From NCBI GenBank assembly GCA_017483405.1, contig JAFUWP010000466.1, positions 1 through 18,142 of the forward strand: 18,142 nt of DNA. Direction: 5' to 3'. Shown here one piece after another: positions 15,105 through 18,142 of this stretch (positions within the stretch are counted from its first letter, which is position 1; each line of letters begins with the position of its first letter). The DNA comes from Oscillospiraceae bacterium. Lineage in GTDB: Bacteria; Bacillota; Clostridia; Oscillospirales; Ruminococcaceae. The notes under the pieces were generated by a model. That model saw nothing but the letters and a program-made list of their open reading frames with translations, did no database searches and was not told the origin of the DNA. A program made the translations under genes and the position numbers.

Positions 15105-16702
15105 AATACAAGCAACCCTCGTTCATCATAAATACTTATTCCTGAACCTGCTCCTCCGCGGACAGCTCTGTCAAGTGCCATAATCATAGCAATTGCACCG
15201 TCAATTCTTTCTGTCGATTTCTCTTTATCTGCCTTGATGTTTCCGGCAGGGTCACGCCTGATGAAGATATTATCGACATTCCAGCGGAGAACCGGATGAC
15301 CGCCGTGTGCTATCTGCTGATTCAGCACTAAGCGCATGAGTTCCTTTGTCGGCGGCGACATGTCCTTGAATCCTTGTCCGAACTGTACCATTGTAAAGCC
15401 TAAGCCTTCTAGATTCTGTGACATCTGGACAGCTCCCCAGCGGTCAAATGCAATCTCACGGATGTTGTACTTCTGACCAAGTTCATCAATAAAATGTTCG
15501 ATAAAATCATAATGCACAACATTTCCCTCAGTCGTAATCAGATGTCCTTGCCTCTCCCAGATGTCATACGGCACACGGTCACGCCGAACACGCAAAGCAA
15601 GCGTTTCTTCCGGCACCCAGAAAAACGGCAGAATGATATATTTATCCTTTTCGTCAATCGGTGGAAAAACCAGAACAAATGATGTAATATCTGTTGTTGA
15701 CGATAGGTCAAGACCTCCGTAGCAGATGCGCCCTTCCAGAGTCTTTGGATTGATAGGGAAGTTACAGGCATCCCATTTCTGCATTGGCATCCAGCGGACT
15801 GACTGCTTTACCCACTGATTCAGACGGAGCTGACGAAAAGCATTTTCTTCGCCTGGAGTTTCCTTTGCGGAATTACATGCAGTCACGACTTTATCAATGC
15901 TGATTGTTTCGCCAAGTGACGGATTGGCTTTCTTCCAGACTTCTGGGTCTGTCCAGTCATCATCATCTTCGATTCCGTAAATCACCGGATAAAATGTCGA
16001 GTCGTGCTTTCGTCCCTCAATAATATCCTTTGCTTTTTGATGCTGCTCGTAGCATACAGAATGTGTATCTGTTCCAGCGGTCGTAATCAGGAAGTAAAGT
16101 GGCTGTTTTCGGGCATCGCCTGACCCCTTTGTCATGACATCAAACAGTTCCCTGTTTGGCTGTGTATGCAGTTCATCAAACACAACACCGTGAACATTGA
16201 AACCATGCTTACTGTGTGCCTCCGAAGAAAGAACCTGATAAAAGCTGTTTGTCGGCTGGTAGATGAGTCTTTTTTTGGCTTTCAGAACCTTGATTCTTTT
16301 TGCAAGTGCAGGATTCTGCACCACCATATCAGCAGCAACATCAAAAACGATACTTGCTTGGTCACGGTCAGCGGCGCATCCATAGACTTCTGCTCTTTGT
16401 TCACCATCACCACACAGCAGCAGGAGCGCAATTGCCGCAGCAATTTCTGATTTTCCATTTTTCTTTGGAATCTCAACATAAGCAACGCTGAACTGTCTGT
16501 ATCCGTCGGAACGAATTGTCCCGAAAATGTCGCGAATTATCTGCTCCTGCCAGTCCATCAGCTCGAATTTCTTTCCATACCATTCACCTTTTGTGTGACA
16601 TAGGCACTGAATGAAATTTACGGCGAAATCAGCTTTTTTCTTGTCGTAATGAGAATCTTCTGCCATGAATCTGGTAGGTACATAGTTTTTTAATTTACGC
16701 AC
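15101..16702 (-). CDS. Terminase large subunit
   Basis: A 533-residue protein that packages DNA with an N-terminal ATPase and cuts it with a C-terminal nuclease. The start is GTG at 16702 (MRKLKNYVPTRFMAED), with GAGG 7 nt upstream; an ATG 5 nt before is out of frame. Walker A is VEIPKKNGKSEIAAA (residues 76-90), Walker B VVFDELH with Asp176 and Glu177, and the coupling motif LITTAGT is at 205-211. The RNase H-like nuclease shows the acidic residues Asp332 (GGLDLSSTTD), Asp420 (REIAFDRWG) and Asp501 (RIDGAIAMIMALDRAV). This is the Terminase_1 type used by HK97-like and many cos phages. Confidence 0.97.
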   Translation of the reverse strand: MRKLKNYVPTRFMAEDSHYDKKKADFAVNFIQCLCHTKGEWYGKKFELMDWQEQIIRDIFGTIRSDGYRQFSVAYVEIPKKNGKSEIAAAIALLLLCGDGEQRAEVYGCAADRDQASIVFDVAADMVVQNPALAKRIKVLKAKKRLIYQPTNSFYQVLSSEAHSKHGFNVHGVVFDELHTQPNRELFDVMTKGSGDARKQPLYFLITTAGTDTHSVCYEQHQKAKDIIEGRKHDSTFYPVIYGIEDDDDWTDPEVWKKANPSLGETISIDKVVTACNSAKETPGEENAFRQLRLNQWVKQSVRWMPMQKWDACNFPINPKTLEGRICYGGLDLSSTTDITSFVLVFPPIDEKDKYIILPFFWVPEETLALRVRRDRVPYDIWERQGHLITTEGNVVHYDFIEHFIDELGQKYNIREIAFDRWGAVQMSQNLEGLGFTMVQFGQGFKDMSPPTKELMRLVLNQQIAHGGHPVLRWNVDNIFIRRDPAGNIKADKEKSTERIDGAIAMIMALDRAVRGGAGSGISIYDERGLLVL

Positions 16703-16717
16703 TTCATCGCCTCAGCT

Positions 16718-17251
16718 TTAAAGATTAAGAAGCTGTTCCATCGGGTCGCTTCCTCCCTGAAATTCTCCGGAGCTATTTTCTTTCACTATCTGATAAATCT
16801 GATACCAGATAGAATTGATTTGCTTCATATATGCCTGACTCATCTGGACATACGGTGATGCTATTGTGCCGCTTGTTGTGGGATGCTTTGCGAGAAATCC
16901 GCCTGCGGAAAGTGCCTCTTCGCACTGAATCCAGCGTGCCACGCTCATGACATACTGCTCAATCAGGAGCTTGCTGACAAGCGTTTCACATCCTCTGGAT
17001 TTGAGCCATTGATACACTTCTGCATAGATGGCTTTGGATTTCAGAGGAACAGCGGCTTTCTGTTCTTCGGTCAAAAAATCGTTCAGCGGTGGCAAGCCTG
17101 AAATATTGGGGTTCTCATCTTCCGGAAACAAGCCGACAGGTTCAAGCATAACCTGTGCTGAATTTCCTTCCCTGATTTTATCAGTTAGGGCTTTCGGCTT
17201 TCTGCCAGCTCCGGCTCTTGCTCCTCCTCTGCGCGTCCCATCCTTAGCCAT
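16718..17251 (-). CDS. Terminase small subunit, P27 family
   Basis: A 177-residue protein starting MAKDGTRRGGARAGAGRKPK, the Arg/Gly/Ala-rich N-terminus of P27-type small terminases. Residues ~55-75 (LPPLNDFLTEEQKAAVPLKS) and AIYAEVYQWLKSRGCETLVS begin the helical core; YVMSVARWIQCEEAL and the PTTSGTIASPYVQMSQAYMK block near 125-145 are typical of the family. It recognises the packaging site and recruits the large subunit. AGGAG lies 8 nt before the ATG. The repeats immediately upstream (17272-17315) are in a good position to be its DNA target, which is inference. Confidence 0.93.
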   Translation of the reverse strand: MAKDGTRRGGARAGAGRKPKALTDKIREGNSAQVMLEPVGLFPEDENPNISGLPPLNDFLTEEQKAAVPLKSKAIYAEVYQWLKSRGCETLVSKLLIEQYVMSVARWIQCEEALSAGGFLAKHPTTSGTIASPYVQMSQAYMKQINSIWYQIYQIVKENSSGEFQGGSDPMEQLLNL

Positions 17252-17271
17252 TCCTGATTCTCCTTTCTTTG

Positions 17272-17315
17272 TTTGATTTCATTTGATTTATGTTTGAATC
17301 GTTTGATTTGTTTGA
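17272..17315 (-). repeat. Helically phased TTTGA repeat array upstream of the small terminase gene
   Basis: On the plus strand TTTGA occurs at 17272, 17282, 17293, 17302 and 17311, at steps of 10, 11, 9 and 9 bp; a sixth copy lies at 17337. Several copies share the longer form GTTTGAT. Placing all copies on one face of the helix suggests repeated protein binding. This stretch lies in the 167-bp non-coding gap 17252-17418 between the HNH and small terminase genes. Confidence 0.6.
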
Positions 17316-17316
17316 A

Positions 17317-17339
17317 AAACGAGGGTATATCCCCCGTTT
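17317..17339 (-). terminator. Possible terminator or structured element after the HNH gene
   Basis: AAACGAGGG (17317-17325) and CCCCCGTTT (17331-17339) form a 9-bp stem with one A-C mismatch around a 5-nt TATAT loop. Read on the minus strand the stem ends in GTTTTTC, a short U-tract, so it could be a weak terminator after the HNH gene. In the same gap a near-palindrome GGGATTTTAATCCC lies at 17396-17409, 9 nt after the HNH stop. Either could instead be part of a cos region. Confidence 0.4.
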
Positions 17340-17418
17340 GAATTCCGATTTTTGCGCGTGCGACCAAACGCCGGTCTTTGTCTGTTTGCGTCACAGGGAT
17401 TTTAATCCCCCCACCCCA

Positions 17419-17769
17419 TCAGTAATGATATTCAGGATTGCTGTCTTCCAGCCATGTTTTCCGGTCGTGACATGGTTTGCATAATGGCTGCCAGTTCTCC
17501 TGATTCCAGAACAGACTTTTGTCTCCGCGATGCGGAGTGATGTGGTCAACAACCGTTGCAGGAGTATATTTGCCGTTCGCCTGACATGCAGCGCACATCG
17601 GATGCTTACGAAGGAACATTCTGCTTGCTTTTTGCCATCTCGTTCCATATCCTCTGCTGGCGGCAGAAAGCCTGTCCGGATGCAGAGGCTTATGTTTTGC
17701 ACAATATTTTTCATCGGTCAGGTTCGGACAGCCAGGATGACTGCACGGACGTTTTGCTTTTTTCGGCAT
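17419..17769 (-). CDS. HNH endonuclease, terminase-associated
   Basis: A 116-residue protein. An N-terminal zinc-binding-like segment CSHPGCPNLTDEKYCAKH is followed by SRGYGTRWQKASRMFLRKHP, then the HNH core: MCAACQANG, VVDHITPHRGDKSLFWNQEN, WQPLCKPCHDRKTWLED. His of DHI, Asn of ENWQPLC and the final His of CHDRKT make the H-N-H triad, and two CxxC pairs hold the structural metal. Proteins of this type next to terminase genes (such as HK97 gp74) support packaging-site cleavage by the terminase in cos phages. GGTGAT lies 5 nt before the ATG. A homing-endonuclease origin is an alternative, but the position strongly favours the packaging role. Confidence 0.93.
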   Translation of the reverse strand: MPKKAKRPCSHPGCPNLTDEKYCAKHKPLHPDRLSAASRGYGTRWQKASRMFLRKHPMCAACQANGKYTPATVVDHITPHRGDKSLFWNQENWQPLCKPCHDRKTWLEDSNPEYHY

Positions 17770-17796
17770 ATCTTATCACCATTTCTGTGGATGTAG

Positions 17797-17853
17797 CAAA
17801 AGAGTATCAGTCTGGATTCAGTTCGGGAACGGAAGCGGAAAGATACTCTTTTG
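17797..17853 (-). repeat. 12-bp perfect inverted repeat with 33-nt loop between tRNA and HNH gene
   Basis: CAAAAGAGTATC (17797-17808) and GATACTCTTTTG (17842-17853) are perfect inverted copies 33 nt apart. On the minus strand the second arm ends in CTTTTG, so after transcription of the tRNA it could work as an attenuator or terminator, though the loop is long. It ends 28 nt before the HNH start codon. The stretch 17770-17898 has no other gene. Confidence 0.6.
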
Positions 17854-17898
17854 TCTGTCGGGTATTTTAAGAAGGAATTTTTATCAGTCATGCAGTAT

Positions 17899-17973
17899 TG
17901 GTTGCAGAGGACGGAATCGAACCGCCTGCCTCAAGGTTATGAGCCTTGCGAGCTTCCAGTGCTCTACTCTGCC
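17899..17973 (-). tRNA. tRNA-Met (anticodon CAU), initiator-like, CCA encoded
   Basis: 75 nt fold into a full cloverleaf. The acceptor pairs GGCAGAG with CTCTGCA: six pairs, with a G-A mismatch at 1:72. The D stem is GAGC/GCTC around ACTGGAA. The anticodon stem CAAGG/CCTTG holds the loop CTCATAA, the variable loop is AGGCA, and the T arm is GGCGG-TTCGATT-CCGTC. The discriminator is A and CCA is encoded. The mismatch at 1:72 and A11:U24 are initiator-tRNA features. The stem lacks the third G:C pair (29:41 is A:U). Elongator Met or lysidine-modified Ile tRNA cannot be excluded. Confidence 0.9.
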
Positions 17974-17976
17974 GTA

Positions 17977-17994
17977 TGCTGCCGGATGGCAGCA
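17977..17994 (-). ncRNA. Leader hairpin 3 nt upstream of the tRNA 5' end
   Basis: TGCTGCC and GGCAGCA pair perfectly (7 bp) around a 4-nt loop. The hairpin sits in the transcribed leader, directly before the expected RNase P cleavage point. Its upstream arm also contains CTGCC, which could pair with GGCAG at positions 1-5 of the tRNA, so two exclusive folds are possible. Confidence 0.5.
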
Positions 17995-18039
17995 CGAAAA
18001 CATCAAGATAACAAAGAAAGGTAGAAATTCTATATTATT

Positions 18040-18068
18040 ATTGTACAGTATTTACAGTATGATGTCAA
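18040..18068 (-). promoter_or_regulatory. Sigma-A type promoter for the tRNA and probably the late operon
   Basis: On the minus strand a perfect -35 TTGACA (18068-18063) stands 17 bp from a -10 TACAAT (18045-18040, five of six matches). Transcription should start near 18033, about 60 nt before the mature tRNA. The spacer holds the direct repeat ATACTGTA-A-ATACTGTA, a possible operator. It is the only strong promoter I see in the window. Confidence 0.8.
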
Positions 18069-18093
18069 TGAAATACTACAAAACATAGACAAA

Positions 18094-18132
18094 AAAAGAA
18101 AGGCTCTGATTCAAAGTCAGAGCCTTTCTTTT
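18094..18132. terminator. Bidirectional rho-independent terminator
   Basis: A perfect 16-bp stem, AAAAGAAAGGCTCTGA (18094-18109) and TCAGAGCCTTTCTTTT (18117-18132), surrounds a 7-nt loop. T-rich tracts flank it on both strands. It insulates the tRNA promoter from transcription arriving from the right. Bases 18133-18142 hold nothing recognisable. Confidence 0.88.
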
Positions 18133-18142
18133 CCAGTAAGAA

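Noticed and set aside
17185..17394. A 69-codon frame with GTG start between HNH and small terminase genes
   Set aside because: It overlaps the small terminase gene by 67 nt, has no ribosome site at a useful distance and its low-complexity Lys/Gln content comes from the TTTGA repeats.
17899..17973. The tRNA as a chromosomal attachment site at a prophage border
   Set aside because: It lies next to the terminase end of the structural operon, not beside an integrase, and has its own promoter; no duplicated tRNA 3' end is seen in the window.
1..18142. Diversity-generating retroelement, CRISPR array or defence island
   Set aside because: I see no reverse transcriptase, no spaced repeat array and no defence-type gene in any frame; the window is taken up by structural genes.

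Overview
The window is the late structural region of a tailed phage or prophage with a long non-contractile tail (siphovirus, HK97-type head). Every recognisable gene lies on the minus strand, so the region reads from the right edge (about 18,142) to the left edge (1). Low-to-medium GC, strong Shine-Dalgarno sites matching AGAAAGGAGGTGAT, a sigma-A type promoter and the tail and holin families point to a Firmicutes host. The codon style and the fibre signatures would fit a gut clostridial lineage such as Ruminococcus and relatives, but that genus-level guess is inference. No integrase, repressor or host gene is present, so prophage and free phage cannot be told apart here.

Right end (18142-17252): a perfect 16-bp bidirectional terminator closes whatever lies further right. 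A near-consensus promoter (TTGACA-17-TACAAT) then drives a leader hairpin and a CAU-anticodon tRNA with two of the three hallmarks of an initiator tRNA. Next come a 12-bp inverted repeat around a 33-nt loop, an HNH endonuclease gene, and a 167-bp gap with five TTTGA repeats at about one-helical-turn spacing. I suggest the gap as a candidate packaging (cos) region.

Head module (17251-10609): small and large terminase subunits, HK97-family portal, ClpP-like prohead protease, major capsid protein, gp6-like connector, head closure adaptor, gp10-like protein and a probable tail terminator. Almost all are coupled by 1-4 nt overlaps or gaps under 20 nt.

Tail module (10605-3660): major tail protein; tail assembly chaperone pair made by a programmed -1 frameshift at a run of nine A residues; a 51-codon small gene; a 1195-residue tape measure protein with a 70-residue duplication and four 44-residue repeats; distal tail protein; and a ReqiPepy6 Gp37-like tail hub protein.

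Host-contact and lysis module (3660-1): two consecutive, different proteins with beta-helix-like sequence, a single-pass membrane protein, a short r1t-type holin candidate, and the start of a third fibre-like protein with SHAEG repeats that runs off the left edge. The endolysin is not in the window and is probably further left.

Most of this is a well-ordered, standard late operon. The parts I would look at twice are the promoter/tRNA/hairpin unit, the repeats next to the terminase genes, the small gene before the tape measure, and a strong excess of the palindrome TCCGGA across the window.
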